Below, piece after piece: positions 11,336 through 22,600 of a stretch of DNA of 64,000 nucleotides. The translations under genes and the position numbers were made by a program. The DNA comes from Adiantum capillus-veneris. Taxonomy: Eukaryota > Streptophyta > Polypodiopsida > Polypodiales > Pteridaceae. The stretch's first letter is position 1. Each line of letters starts with the position of its first letter. The stretch spans positions 147,197,741 through 147,261,740 of the forward strand of contig CM043945.1 of assembly GCA_014529385.2 (NCBI GenBank), given 5' to 3'. Below the pieces are notes generated by a model. It did not search any database, was not told the DNA's origin, and worked only from the letters and a program-made list of their open reading frames with translations.

Positions 11336-11665
11336 TCAAATGATCTATGCCACATTGATTACATATGAGTATCAACATTGTAGACGTCCTCGCTTGATTG
11401 GTTTACATTAGTGTGGCGTTCTTTTGTAGCTTAATAGTACACTCGGCCACATGATGTGGACCTCAACACTCATAGCGTTGAAGAGGTGGTCGCTTGGTAG
11501 TGTAATTGATATTTTGGCCTCTTGCAGTAAGAGCAGCTACTTGATATACATGTTTGGCTTGTCCCCAATAGTCCTCCATGTCATATTGTGGACTTGTGCA
11601 TCAACCCGTAGTCAATATTAGGGTCTATATCTTCCTCACAGCCTTCCAAACAAGAAATAGATGAC

Positions 11666-12422
11666 TCACAACCCACTTGATTCACAAAAGTGATTCTCGG
11701 ATGTAGTGGTTGCAGTCCTAGCACTGGAGGTGGTAAGGGTAGGCCCTAGGGACCATGTGTTGTGATGTTTGTTCAAGAGTGGGACGAGCATCAATGCAGG
11801 CACTCGAGATGTATATGTCCATGCTAAGGTTGGTCTTTTGGCAATCGCGTACTTAAATACTATGCAATCCTTAGCTTGATGACCATACCTCCCACAGGAA
11901 TTGCAATTCCCATTGAATTTTACTCTAAAAGTAGGGCATTCACTGGTACTATGCGGACCATAGCATACTGAGTACCATTGTTCCTCCCTTCTTGGATACA
12001 TATGATTGTTTTGCGGAGCACAATTGTCTCTAAGACTCTTTTGAATGGCCTTGGTGAGATTTGTTAAAGTCGTCTCAGATATCTTTGGCTCCTTAGCAAT
12101 AGACTTTAGGGTCATTGGCTGATACCTTGATGCTTGTGAGCTAGTAGATTTAGGCTCAACAGACACTCTTTCTCCTTGAATCATTAAATTATCCTCCAAT
12201 TGGATCGCATTGGTGGTGATTGCTTCCCAAGTGATGATACCTCTAATGACTAGGCCATTGTAGATATCCTCATGTCATGATCCCCTCATGAATCTATCAA
12301 GCATTTGATTATTATTGAAGCACTCATTTGGATTACAACCAGAATTCAAATGCTTCAAGTGACTAATAAAGTCTCTCACCGACTCTCCTTCCTCTCGTTG
12401 GGCTTTCTGGAGCTGAGAGGCT
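11666..12422 (-). pseudogene. E2 gag, C-terminal half with CCHC knuckle
   Basis: The clear frame is 11666-12199 (177 codons). Residues 99-112 form the zinc knuckle CNSCGRYGHQAKDC (C-X2-C-X4-H-X4-C). A second, incomplete knuckle precedes it (CYGPHSTSEC, first Cys missing). Upstream, 12200-12422 continues gag (QKAQREEGESVRDFISHLKH and so on) with one in-frame stop, up to the edge of the inserted element. The N-terminal half resumes at 13791. Confidence 0.85.
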
Positions 12423-13790
12423 CATTAGGAGATTTCGGAGGTCTTTTGGAGGGCCTTTTGGTAGAGAGAGGAAAATAAGCTCCTCCAATGAGAGAAGAGC
12501 CTATGTTACGTAGAAAAATAGATTGATATTAACAAAAATATAAAAGGTGTCCCTCTCCTCATTTAATAATCTAGTGGTCTTTGAAGACGAGCACTCTCTT
12601 TTATTTAATGCGAGCACCTTTTTCAGAAGGTAGATGCGGTGCATTTGATACGGGATACGTCATCACTAGAACTCAAAAAGTCACAAAACTATCAAGTGGT
12701 GGAAGATTTTGAAACTTTTGATACTGCCAATGCGTCCGGAACGCACATATCTCCTAGAAATGAATGTCCAATTGCCTCACTTAGACATCCAAAGAGGCCA
12801 AAAATGTCAAACACCCCTAAAAGAACATTTTACTAACGGTGCGCGAGGAGGCATTCCAAAATTTTGGAATGCCTCCTCGCGCGCCGTTAGTAAAAAGGCC
12901 CCTTTTTCCTCTTTTTAGGGAGCTTTTTGAGAGGAAAATGTCCAAAAACCTCTAAAAAGGGGCTTTTTGGAAAGATAAGTGTCCAAAAATCACTAAAAGG
13001 AGCTTTGTACTAACGGCGCGCGAGGGGGCATTCCAAAATTTTGGAATGCCTCCTCGCGCGCCGTTAGTAAAAAGGCCCTTTTTTCCTCTTTTTAGGGAGC
13101 TTTTTGAGAGGAAAATGTCCAAAAACCTCTAAAAAGGGACTTTTTGGAAAGATAAGTGTCCAAAAATCACTCAAAGGAGCTTTTGGAATGCCTCTTCGCG
13201 CGCCGTTAGTAAAAAGGCCCTTTTTTCTTTTTTTTAGGGAGCTTTTTGAGAGGAAAATGTCCAAAAACCTCTACAAAGAGGCTTTTTGGAAAGATAAGTG
13301 TTCAAAAATCACTAAAAGGAGCTTTGTACTAACGGCGCGCAGAGGGGCATTCTAAAATTTTAGAATGCCTCCTCGTGCGCCTTAAGTAAAAAGCCCATTT
13401 TTGGGGGTTTTTTGACATTTTTTGCCTCTCCGGATGTCGGAATGAGACAAGTAGACATTCGTTTTTAAGGTATTTTGGCGTTCCGGATGCATTGGTGGTG
13501 TCAAAATCCTCAAAATATATCACTATTTTATAGTTTGTGACTTTTCAACTTTCAATGATGACGTAAGGTGCATTGAATGCGCCGCACCTGCCTCCTGAAA
13601 AAGACGCTCGCATTAAATAAAAAAGTGACCGTTTTCAAGGACGATTGGGAATATAAATCTACTTTTTAGAGTGTCTGGTTGTCCTTTTGGACGTACTCAC
13701 AAGGTGCAAGTGCATTTTAAAAAAAGTTTCTAGAGAGAGAAATACAATTTCTTACAAGGCCCTCCAAATGACCTCCGAAATTTTCTAATG
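12423..13790. mobile_element. 1.4 kb element with long inverted termini, inside E2 gag
   Basis: The ends are inverted copies: CATTAGGAGATTTCGGAGG at 12423, and its reverse complement (with a few changes) ending at 13790. Further inverted similarity reaches about 430 bases inward, for example TTTTATTTAATGCGAGC near 12600 against its complement near 13610. Gag codons stop on one side and resume on the other, so this is an insertion. There is no coding capacity. I could not find a clear target duplication. Long TIRs without coding suggest a non-autonomous Mutator-like or foldback element, but the class is uncertain. Confidence 0.7.
12828..13389. repeat. Tandem array of about 60-68 bp palindromes
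   Basis: The array has a period of roughly 160-180 bases. It contains a near-perfect 68-base palindrome (12828-12895, centre AAAA|TTTT at 12861/12862), a 62-base one with one mismatched pair (13008-13069), a half copy with the left arm missing (13181-13215) and a diverged copy (13327-13389). Arms read ACTAACGGCGCGCGAGG then GGCATTCC. Spacers share GGGAGCTTTTTGAGAGGAAA blocks. Each unit could extrude a cruciform or be transcribed into a hairpin. Confidence 0.9.
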
Positions 13791-14317
13791 ACACCCCAAA
13801 GCACTCCCTCTCGTGTGTATTCTTTTAAGAACAGTCTCCTAAGAGTAGGGTAGATCGTTTTTTCTTCCACCCTTAGGGTTCTATACCAATCCCCAGCCTT
13901 CCCACCTAAGGTTAGGCTTAAAGCATTACTCTTATGCAGGTCATTGTGTTCTCCTAAAAAATCACATATTTGTTCAAACACTTTGATATGATTTCTCACA
14001 TCCCCATCTCCACTAAATTTTTGTGTGAGCCTGGCTATTTGTACTGCCTCACTTCTAGGCTCTCTATCAAGCGTGTTACGCATATTCTCAGCAATAGATT
14101 GACTGATGGTTTGAGCAAATGCTACCAAATCTCCTAAATAAGCAGATACAGTGGCCGCAGGTGCACGCGCTCTTGGAACTACATGTGGGATGGGAGTTGG
14201 CCTTGGCCTTGGCATACATGCGGCCCTCGGGTCCCATACCTTGTATGGTGGTGTACCACGTGGTGGTCCAAAGTTCATAGGTGTGGCCTTAGGCATAGCC
14301 GATGCCGGATACGACAT
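13791..14317 (-). pseudogene. E2 gag, N-terminal half
   Basis: About 175 codons. A Pro/Arg-rich start (KVWDPRAACMPRPRPTPIPH) is followed by a gag capsid domain: IKVFEQICDF, ALSLTLGGKAGDWYRTL (the W-Y/F-x-x-L block) and LRRLFLKEYTREGVLWG. The frame runs into the inserted element, where it ends in non-gag residues. The matching second half is at 11666-12422. Confidence 0.85.
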
Positions 14318-16391
14318 GTTATTGCTAAATGGTATGGCCCCACTTGAATAAGAGCTCGGATAATGTCATTGTGGAGTATGAGCCCTTGGCATAATTGGGG
14401 GTGTGGGAGCTACGTGGGCATGAGGTGCGATAGGTACATAGGCTTGATGCACACTTGTAGGTATTGTTGGGGACATTGTGCTACTAGGTAGCGGTGCAAT
14501 GCTAACAAACGAGGTCCAAGGTGTACTTTTTGTACTCATCACCGGAGTAGGTGTCGTAGCCGTGGTGTCATCAAGGAAAGATGAGCTAGATTTGGAAAAG
14601 TGAAACTACTACTTGTGGGTTCAGTCTGTACCAAAACTCTAAGCGACACAATATATGAAGGGTCCATTAGACTCACTGAAGGAGTTTCCATCTATGATAA
14701 TGTTGGTTGTCTGGCCTTGCCCATATCCAAGAATCTCATAAGTCCCATTGAAGGAATGTTAATCCCTCGGTTTTGCCTCTCCAATTGGATGATGCTATGG
14801 ATGACATTGCAAACTATCTGTTGCCGCTCCTCTAGACTTGCGGTGCTAGAAATAGATTGTATAACTTCTAACCAATCTATATGGTATGTGTAACCCGTGT
14901 ACAGGTCAGTCAAGGGTTCAGTTTGTAGGTCATATTCCAAATTTTTGTTGAGAAATAACCCTTCTAGGCCCGGCGTACTAGAGGTTTCCCTTGAGGTGGA
15001 AGCATTGTTGTTCCCCAGAGTTTGACCCACATTGCCTACTAACTCAGGAGCACCCGATTGTTCGATTGCTATGCATGTTTTCCCAATGGTCTTTCCCTTC
15101 ATGGCTTAGTGTTGTTCTAGGAAACTCTCCATTTCCCTCTCCCTAGCCACTTGCATATAGCACTCAACTTCTTGCACCTCCGTAAGACTCCTACCATCAG
15201 GTAGTAGAACTTCGGGGAGTAATTGCTTTGCATGGTTTTCCATGAAAGCAGGGGGCAGGATATCGATGTGGACAATCTTGGGGAGTATAGGCTCTCCCTG
15301 AGATACCAAAGGTGAATCTACCTCTCCCTCACCTTTGTTAACTTCACTAACCGCAGGTTCAAAGCGAGTAGCTCTACTAAAGGTTTCTATAAAGCGACTA
15401 AACACGCTAGATCCAGGCTGTGGGGCTCAGACATGTACATTTTTGTTTCCTTTCTCGAGGTTTGGTGTAGAATTCCCTTCCATAATATCGTAGTCATATG
15501 AAGATTCACTAGCCGCTATGTTTGGGTCTTGGGTTGTACTACCTTGGGTCCCCGTTGAGGGCCTAGAACCTAAGGTAGGTAGGTATTGAGCACCCGCGTA
15601 AGTCGAAGTGCTCGCTAGTTGCTCCGCCTCTAGCACACGACCAGAGCATAGATGCATGTGCCTTTGGCACCCTAAAAGCGTCGATGAATACCCTCGAAGG
15701 TTAACCGCTTGATTTTTTAGGCGTTTGTACCCCGTTTTCACTCGTTTTTTGATGTTTTTTAGTGTATTTTTATGATCGATTTTTGGATTAGAGCGTGTGA
15801 TAGCTTGAAACAAACATCTCACTTAGGGGGTCGTGGTGTGCTTTACAGCACAGTGTTCGGTTACTTGAAGCTCCGATGGTCCTCAAAACGGTCAATTTTT
15901 ACTTAGGCGTGAGGCTAAAATAAGTAAGTCCAAATGGTGATTGAGGCCTGAGCCTGGGCTTGGGCTTGGGCTTGGGGAATGTTCCCGTTCTCGGTCCTTC
16001 CTTTTACATAAATTTTTTATTATTTTTTTATTTCTTATTTTGGGATAAGGTCGCCGCGGCTGCGCCGCACACGCGCACACACACACCTAACCTACCTACT
16101 TGCAACTAATAGAGCTATTGTTACACACTATTTAGCACAGTACTAGAGCAACTAATCAACTAACAAATCTGCTTACTGCACCTTATAGATCTAACATTAT
16201 AGATCTAATACCTTAAATCTAACACCTTATCAATAGATAACAGTACATTGCAACACCTTATTAACAGAAAACAGTACACTGCAGCAAAAACAAAGTTCAC
16301 AAATCCTTCTCAACAACCACACCTTCTTTCTCTACCTTTCCTACATCTCAAATTGCACCACAAAGCAGCATAGTTTGAGCTTAGTGCAAGG
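14318..16391 (-). other. E2 5' leader with broken reading frames
   Basis: Minus-strand frames at 14692-15102 (136 codons), 15106-15405 (99) and 15427-15822 (131) lie between primer site and gag. None has a recognisable domain. The composition is Ser/Thr/Gly/Leu-rich with short Glu-rich parts. They may be remains of an extended gag N-terminus. Bases 15823-16391 hold (CA)n at about 16072-16086 and nothing else I can identify. Confidence 0.45.
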
Positions 16392-16395
16392 CATC

Positions 16396-16412
16396 TCCCC
16401 GGCAACGGCGCC
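16396..16412 (-). promoter_or_regulatory. E2 primer binding site (tRNA-Asp type)
   Basis: The minus strand reads GGCGCCGTTGCCGGGGA, the classic plant Ty3 site complementary to tRNA-Asp, about eight bases inside the presumed LTR end at 16420. Confidence 0.88.
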
Positions 16413-16646
16413 GAAAATATGCGCGTCTATCGCACGTGCCAAAGAAAGGGACTTGTCGTACACTGTGTGTGAGCCACAAGTGGCTACAAGCACACAACCA
16501 GACTAATCTAGCAAGCTCAAGAGAACAAGGGTGTATCACTCACCGCCCTACGCTCGCCTTCGTGGAGGATTCCTCGTCGCGAAGAAGAGGGAGCTACCGC
16601 CGTGCCGCGCTCAACCGCCTCGCCGCCGCCGTGCCGTCACAATGCT

Positions 16647-16649
<3 letters not shown>

Positions 16650-16744
<95 letters not shown>
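16650..16744. repeat. (CT)n followed by (CA)n microsatellite
   Basis: About 60 bases of CT then about 34 of CA without interruption, within the E2 LTR. Ser-Leu or His-Thr reading frames here are microsatellite artefacts. Confidence 0.97.
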
Positions 16745-16745
<1 letters not shown>

Positions 16746-17027
16746 GGAGATGAAGACGAAGATGGAGATGGAGCAAGAGCACTCTTCAATTGCACAAATG
16801 AGAGAATGAGTGTTTTTTAGGTTTAGGTGACTTTTATATGAGCTCTCCCATTCACACTTGGACGCCCATGCTTAGCCAACTAAATCTTGAATGTTCCACT
16901 TAGAGTGCACCTCTCATCGGCAATCACTTTTACCCTTTTCCTATTGGACCGACAAGCCCGGTCCCTGACTCTACCAAATAAATAATATGGCATCTGTCGC
17001 AGGTGATAGGGTGTCCGTGAGGGTTAA

Positions 17028-17031
<4 letters not shown>

Positions 17032-17119
<88 letters not shown>
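17032..17119. repeat. (CT)n microsatellite
   Basis: About 88 bases of uninterrupted CT near the outer end of the E2 LTR. Confidence 0.97.
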
Positions 17120-17125
<6 letters not shown>

Positions 17126-17299
17126 AAAAAGACAAATGATTACTAATTAATTTCAAGTGGCTCATGAACTGGGCTGATAGAAGATAGAACAATGTTCCAA
17201 CTAAAAATTAGCATCAATGCTTTTGTCAATCAAAATTACATAGGCCCTGATGAATACACGGAGCGACTGTCAGGTTTCATGTGGTGGCTTGCATGAAGT

Positions 17300-17305
17300 T
17301 TTATT
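17300..17305 (-). promoter_or_regulatory. Possible poly(A) signal of the UBTD-like gene, cut off by E3
   Basis: AATAAA on the minus strand, 17 bases outside the left edge of E3. If E3 is removed (17323-27692 plus one ACGC), this signal lies about 65 bases downstream of the UBTD-like stop codon at 27739, a normal plant 3' UTR distance. Confidence 0.45.
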
Positions 17306-18593
17306 GGCTCAAGCCAATACGCTGGTGCAGCCAAAGTTGGTCCGAGCTAGAAAGTGGTCCATGCCAAGAAAAGGCAGTATGCAGATGCAGTGCAGAAAGC
17401 TAGGGCGGGTATTAAGGTCCCAGGTAGCCAAAGGGTAGAAAAAATGTATGCTCAATGCTGCTTTTTAGGCTAAAACAGCTCCAAGGTGGCTCAATTGGGA
17501 TAGAAAATGAAGGTGCCCAAAGTGTTGAGTTAGTGCTCTGGAAGGTAGTGTTCAATGTGCTCTAGAATCCAGTCCAGATGGCTCGTCAAACGGAGCCTCG
17601 GTGCTCAAGATATTGCAGTGCAAAGTTAGAAGGTTTAGCAGATCCCCGACGAACAAGGCAGATGGGGACAGGTGGTCTAGGCATATGAGTAGATAGACGT
17701 GTAGAGCTTGACTTATGGAGTATGTCTATCTTCTCGGATTGCCAATTAGAGCTCTGGATAGCAAGTTATGGCCATCAAAAGTTTTTATTGGGGGCAGTTA
17801 TGGGCCAAGTCGATCGCATGGGAAATCGGGCCATCTGGCGTTTTTTAGTCCTCGACAGAGTTCAAGCAGATAGAGCATACCGTGTGGAATCAGCAAGAAG
17901 TCAGATTTTTCCAATCAGATTCTCGAGCATCGAGTTACGGCCTGGTGAAGATGGGAGCATTTAGCGATGAAGTGCATGCAGATAACTTTCTCAGTTTTGG
18001 CCACCTCGGATCGTGGGCCCGGGAAAGTTGGAGTGCGGAGAGCACGGGGGATTTTAAAGTCAAGAGCCGTGTCTATTTGCTGGAACTTACCGCTCAAGTA
18101 TTGGACCTTGGAGGAGCAAGTTAAGCATGCTTGAAAGTGATAAGGAAAAAAGTATTTTTGGGGGGTTTGGTGGCTTTGGATCGCCCCCATGAAGCCTAGA
18201 ACCCTAGACGCTACCACATGGTGGCCAATAGACCCATAAGCGGGCACTTGTACACAAAATTCATGGTATATATCAAGTAAGTGGGCATCCCATTCAATGT
18301 CGAAGCAAGAGTGAGCTCTCAAGCTGTTTTGCGATGGCGGCCCGCTCAGGGCATTGTGTTGTGGTGGCGCGCGGCCCTACAAGGGCGTTGGCATGGAGGT
18401 TTTGGTTGTGTTGTGGTGGGGCGGCGGTGGCCACAGAAGTTGAGGAGCGTATGCGTGCGGTGGAGACGTGGCGTACCCGTTAGGGGACGGTTCTCGCGCC
18501 CGGCCCTTGAACGCCCTTTTTGAGAACAATAGGGGAGGGCATTAGCGATATTGCTAATGCCTCCCTGACATGAAATAAGGGACGTGCTCCATG

Positions 18594-18594
18594 A

Positions 18595-18647
<53 letters not shown>

Positions 18648-18648
18648 A
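18594..18648. repeat. (GA)n tract in E3 5' LTR
   Basis: About 55 bases. The same tract in the 3' LTR (26607-26758) is about 150 bases, so one or both copies changed length after insertion. Confidence 0.95.
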
Positions 18649-18923
18649 GTCTGAGTGTAGACTGCAGGGAGTGCAAAGGGCGGGCCCGTTCTAAGGTCCG
18701 ACAAAGCATGGGTCAAAGGGAAAATGAGAGCAGTGTAGTCCAAGAATGGACCAGATGGGAGAAAGAAGGGGATCGAAGGAAGGCCAAGCCAAGCCAAGGT
18801 GGGTAGATAGAGTGCAAATGGGTCAAAAGCCCAAAGGATCAAATTCAAAGGTAAAAAGGGTAAGGGTAAGAGGGAAAAAAAAGGAAAAAAATAAAAATGC
18901 CAAGGGACAGTAGGAACATCACT

Positions 18924-18956
<33 letters not shown>

Positions 18957-19077
18957 AGTGCAAGAGAGCGAAAGAGAGCAGATGAAAATAAGGCGGCTCC
19001 CTTCTTCCAGAAGATGCTAAATTAAGGTGCCAGATGGACCAATTAAGGTGCAAATTTCAAAGTTGAAGACCCCCCAC

Positions 19078-19085
19078 TATAAAAG
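19078..19085 (+). promoter_or_regulatory. TATA box of E3 LTR promoter
   Basis: TATAAAAG after a C-run, conserved at 27186-27193 in the 3' LTR. Transcription would be expected about 30 bases downstream, leaving roughly 500 bases of R-U5 before the primer site. Confidence 0.65.
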
Positions 19086-19611
19086 TCATTTTTTAATCAA
19101 ATTGGGGGCTATGTTGTGCCGTTTGAAGCCTGCAAAGTGGAGCACTCTGAAAAAGTAATTCCTTTGTACTTTTTTCTTGAAAATGGTCATGGTGATGGCA
19201 TTGCAAGCTTTTGTATATGCCTTGTGAAGTGTAATCAAGCCATTGTTGCCCCGTTTGGCTGTCGTTTCCCCTTCCCCCCTTCTCTTTCTCCAGCTCTCGT
19301 GTTCCCCCTCAGTGTTGGCAGTATGGATGTATGTGCCCCCCCGGGCCAACGGTATTTTGTGTGAGAGAGTGAGATTGAGCGGATGTGTTTGTGTGTAAGG
19401 GTGGAGACAGATCATGGCAGTAGGTGTGCGTTGTGTGGTGGACTTGTGGAGTGTGTGAGCAGTGGAAAACGTGCAAGTAGTGGTCTGCTAGAGTAAACAA
19501 TGTTTTTGAAGGTGTTTTATGAGAGGATAGGGGTGTTGTGGATACCTTGAGCTATAGAGAGGCCTTCGTTGTTGTGCCAGGTGTGTTCCCACATTCCCCC
19601 TCTCCATCTTT

Positions 19612-19630
19612 TGGTGCCCCCACTAAGGAG
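19612..19630 (+). promoter_or_regulatory. E3 primer binding site
   Basis: TGGTGCCCCCACTAAGGAG five bases after the LTR end. It matches the E1 and E4 sites except for one base. Confidence 0.75.
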
Positions 19631-19684
19631 CAGACTAATTGCTCCCAATGGATCAAAAAGAAGTGGTTTTTTGCGTTGAAGGTC

Positions 19685-20473
19685 ATGGGGGCAAGAAGCT
19701 ATGGACCAATTTTCACAGGCGAGGAGAGCCTCAATGAGTGGATGTCGAATTTCGAGCTGTATATACTAACATTGTGTATGCCAAACAAGGATGGCAAAAT
19801 GCAAACATTTCCTTTGGTGATGTGTGGCAAAGCTAAAGTTTGGTATGAAGCTCTGGAAGGCGATCCGAGACAAGTGTGGAGGGCTCTACGGGCGAGGTTT
19901 CTTCACGGATTTCACAAGGAGGTGCCCTCTCTCAAGATGGATGCGAAGCTAAAAGCACTTAAACAAGATGTAAGTGAAGAGTTCAATTTGTTTTTAGGTC
20001 ATTTTGAAGAGTGTTGGGCAGAACTAGGGACAACCATGCAATTGGCTAATGGGGATTACTTCAAGCTGGATAAGTTTATGGCGTGTCTGCACCTCAAGGT
20101 GAGAGAGAAAGTCGACTATCTAAGTCCAAAAAATTACAATGGTGTGGTAGCAATTGCACGGTTGAAGAGCAGAAAGATAAAGAAGAAGATAGGGCAAGAT
20201 GTGTTGGGCTATGAGACGATGGCCCCCCTTCAACTGCAGAGTCCGAGTAAGGCTATGCATGAAGAAAATCATGGAAACCGAGGTGTAGCTGTTGTGCCAC
20301 AAAGTTGGGTATGCATAGTGCAGGATTTGTTCGAGAAAATGCAGGAGCTACGGCTAAGCGTGATAGATAGAGGACAGCCAAGAGGAGCAAGGGGCAGGGC
20401 AAGGCCGCTGCAAGGTAGGTGCTACAATTGTGGAGAAGAGGGGCATTATGCACCTGATTGTCCTCATCCATAG
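19685..20473 (+). CDS. E3 gag (capsid and nucleocapsid), intact
   Basis: An open frame of 263 codons from the first Met inside the element that precedes the capsid domain; the frame itself is open back into the LTR. The retrotransposon gag domain includes KAKVWYEALEGDP and VWRALRARFLHGFHKEV. A long helical part follows, then a basic Gly/Arg stretch and one CCHC knuckle CYNCGEEGHYAPDC just before the stop. It is the only unbroken domain of E3. The usual role is particle assembly and RNA packaging. Only about 55 bases separate the primer site from the start, which is short for this lineage. Confidence 0.85.
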   Translation: MGARSYGPIFTGEESLNEWMSNFELYILTLCMPNKDGKMQTFPLVMCGKAKVWYEALEGDPRQVWRALRARFLHGFHKEVPSLKMDAKLKALKQDVSEEFNLFLGHFEECWAELGTTMQLANGDYFKLDKFMACLHLKVREKVDYLSPKNYNGVVAIARLKSRKIKKKIGQDVLGYETMAPLQLQSPSKAMHEENHGNRGVAVVPQSWVCIVQDLFEKMQELRLSVIDRGQPRGARGRARPLQGRCYNCGEEGHYAPDCPHP

Positions 20474-20929
20474 AGAGAGAGAGGAGGCATTTACCCGATG
20501 TTTGGTAGAGGTCGAGGCCAAGGGCAATTCAATGGTCCAAGAGCAAGCAGTGAATCCTGTGCAGCTAGTTCCGCCAAATGGAGGTGAGGTCCCAAGAGTG
20601 AATATTATCGGGGTGGATAAGCAGGATATCAAAGTTTTGGCCAATAAGAGGGCAAGAGCTGAGAGAGAGACAGAGACAGAGCATGAAACCAAAGCTCACA
20701 AGGGCAAAGAGAAGGTTTACGACGGTAGAGAGCAGCCCGAGCCTAGCAAAAGGAGGAGATGTCGCAAGATCAAGCAAGCGGATTCCAATTAGGACGTGGC
20801 TATCCCAAGGACAACCTGGTAAGTGATGTTCAAAATCAGAAAGCAAACATTACTTTTGGTTAGTTGTTAGCTTTAAATCCAAAATTGAGAAGGTAATGGT
20901 CTACGAGTGTTAGCACTAGGTTGCCAAGA
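20474..20929 (+). pseudogene. E3 gag-protease linker
   Basis: Plus-strand frame 20430-20792 encodes a Lys/Glu-rich linker (NKRARAERETETEHETKAHK) in a different frame from gag. No domain is seen, and 20793-20929 has no long frame. Confidence 0.55.
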
Positions 20930-21734
20930 GCTAAGGGGAATGTGCAAGCGGTGCAAAACATGGCTTTGAGGGTAGAGAACCCGGCTGATGTTCTTCCGTT
21001 GGTGGATGAGATTGTAGAAAAGAGGATGCAGGTACAGGCCTACATAGATGGTGGAGTGGAGGTTTGTGTCATGATATAAGCAGCCATGAAAGAGACGAGA
21101 GTTAAGGTGATAGCCAAGTCGAATGTGCGCATGAGGATGACCATATTAAAGCCAGGTGTCTGGGTGTGGTTCAGGATGTGAAGGTCAAGGTGATGGGCAT
21201 AGAGTTCCTGATATACTTTTTTGTGATGAAGGCACGAGATAATGCTAATCCAATCATTTTGGTTAGGCCATGGCTTTTGGCAATAGGTGCTAAGCAAGAT
21301 TGGGAAATCAAAGTATTCACCTTGCCTGACAGAGAGAAGGGGAGACAAGTTGTGCTAGATTTAAAGACCAACGAGAGCAGTTCCCGTCCTATGGCAGCTA
21401 AGGATGAAGGCAACACGACAAGCTACGAATACGAGATAGAGACGTTCTATGATGAAGGCTACACTAGCATAGAGGAAGAGAAGAGCAAGGACGACATGCT
21501 GAAGATAGAGGCCGACTTGTTCGGTGTCACCATAGATGACTCCCCTCCTAAAGAAAAAGGTATGCAGCCTCAAGCTCATGGTTTAAGCATAGAGGAGGTT
21601 TCAAGCATGTTAAGTGAAGATTTGACCAGGGTGAGAAAGAGAGTTATGCTCAACTGTGTGAATCCTATCCAAACCTATTTGCAACAGAATACAATACTTT
21701 ACATGGTGCAAAAGGGGTAGAGCACAGGATTGTT
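20930..21734 (+). pseudogene. E3 protease and acidic connector, broken
   Basis: The protease is visible in pieces: YIDGGVEVCVM (20 codons downstream of LPLVDEIVEKRMQ), then a TAA at 21077-21079, then after a frameshift the flap and C-terminal block NPIILVRPWLLAIGAKQDWE in the 21166-21720 frame. The catalytic triplet reads D-G-G. The following acidic connector (SIEEEKSKDDMLKIEADLFG) matches the E1 connector in style. The frame ends at TAG 21718. Confidence 0.8.
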
Positions 21735-22600
21735 CTCGAGGAGGGGCATAGGCCTAAAGCAAGATTAGGGGAAGTCCAAAAAGAGGCCCTTTGGTAGGAG
21801 ATCAATAAATTGCTCGATGCAGGCATCATATACCCTGTGAAAGAGTCAGAGTGGGTCTCACCAGTGGTTATAACCCCTAAGAAGAATGGGAAGTGGAGGG
21901 TGTGTGTCGAGTACAAGCCACTAAAATGCAACAACCAAGAGAAATCACTATCCGTTGCCGTTTTAAGACGAAATCCTAAACCAGGTGGCTGGGCACGAAA
22001 GATACTCGATATGGATGGTTTCTCAAGATATTTTTGAATAGGGATTGCACTCAAAGACTGGTTGAAGACCACATTCATATCTCCATGGGGTTGTTTTGCT
22101 ACCGTTTGGATTGGTAAATGCATATGCCACCTTCCAAGATTGGATGCATGGTATTTGGTCTATACTTGGGCCTCTTTATCAGGGTCTTCATGGATGATTT
22201 AGGCTGCTACAGTTCAATATTGGAGCACCCATTGAAGTTACAATTATGCTTTCAAAGGCTTGATGAGGATGGAGGTCAACTAAACCCCAAGAAGTGCAAG
22301 CTAGCACAACCTCGAGCATAGCTGTTGGGTCATGTGGTGTCGTAGAATGGTATAGAGGTTGATCCCAAGAAGGTGAAGGCGTTGGTGTTGATGGAGCCGC
22401 CATCAGATGCTCAAGGTTTGTCTTCATTTGTCCATAATCTGAACTATCTTTCGCGCTTCTTTTGGATGTTTTCACAATATGTACATCCTCTTCAAAAAAG
22501 AGCTCAGCAAGTGCACGGTTATGAGTGGGATGAGGAAGCTTAGGAGGCTTTTGATAGGGTCAAGGAAATTTTGTGTCGATTGCGAGTGGTGTGTCCTCCC
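21735..22600 (+). pseudogene. E3 reverse transcriptase, broken
   Basis: Starts with the N-terminal palm (DAGIIYPVKESEWVSPVVIT, then NGKWRVCVEYKPLK). The frame is lost in the middle, then returns with GCFA and the catalytic box FMDDLGCYSS near 22190, and the thumb (DEDGGQLNPKKCKL, VEVDPKK-like). At least two stops and two frameshifts are visible. The order and motifs are those of E1. Confidence 0.85.

Larger units (their letters stand above)
8600..17130 (-). mobile_element. E2: older Ty3 retrotransposon with tRNA-Asp-type primer site
   Basis: Minus-strand order from right to left: LTR (16420 to about 17130), tRNA-Asp-like primer site (16396-16412), leader, gag, CCHC knuckle, protease, RT start. 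RT is cut at 8600 by E1, so the rest lies left of the window. Coding is broken in many places, and gag is split by a separate element at 12423-13790. The tRNA-Asp site is typical of the Athila/Tat group. The right boundary is estimated. Confidence 0.8.
16420..17130 (-). repeat. E2 5' LTR (right boundary estimated)
   Basis: On the plus strand it starts TGCGCGTC next to the primer site. It contains (CT)n plus (CA)n at about 16650-16744 and a (CT)n array at about 17032-17119, then GCCCTCA. The partner LTR is outside the window, so the outer edge is inferred from the start of sequence that belongs to the UBTD-like gene's 3' flank. Confidence 0.5.
17323..19606 (+). repeat. E3 5' LTR
   Basis: 2284 bases, TG...CA. 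It contains a (GA)n tract (about 18594-18648), a poly-C run (18925-18956), a 24-base near-palindrome (18538-18561) and a TATA box (19078). It is highly similar to 25328-27692 along its whole length; the main differences are tract lengths. Confidence 0.92.

Noticed and set aside
12828-13389. CRISPR-like array
   Set aside because: This is plant nuclear DNA, the repeats are palindromic with similar spacers, and no cas genes or unique spacers are present.
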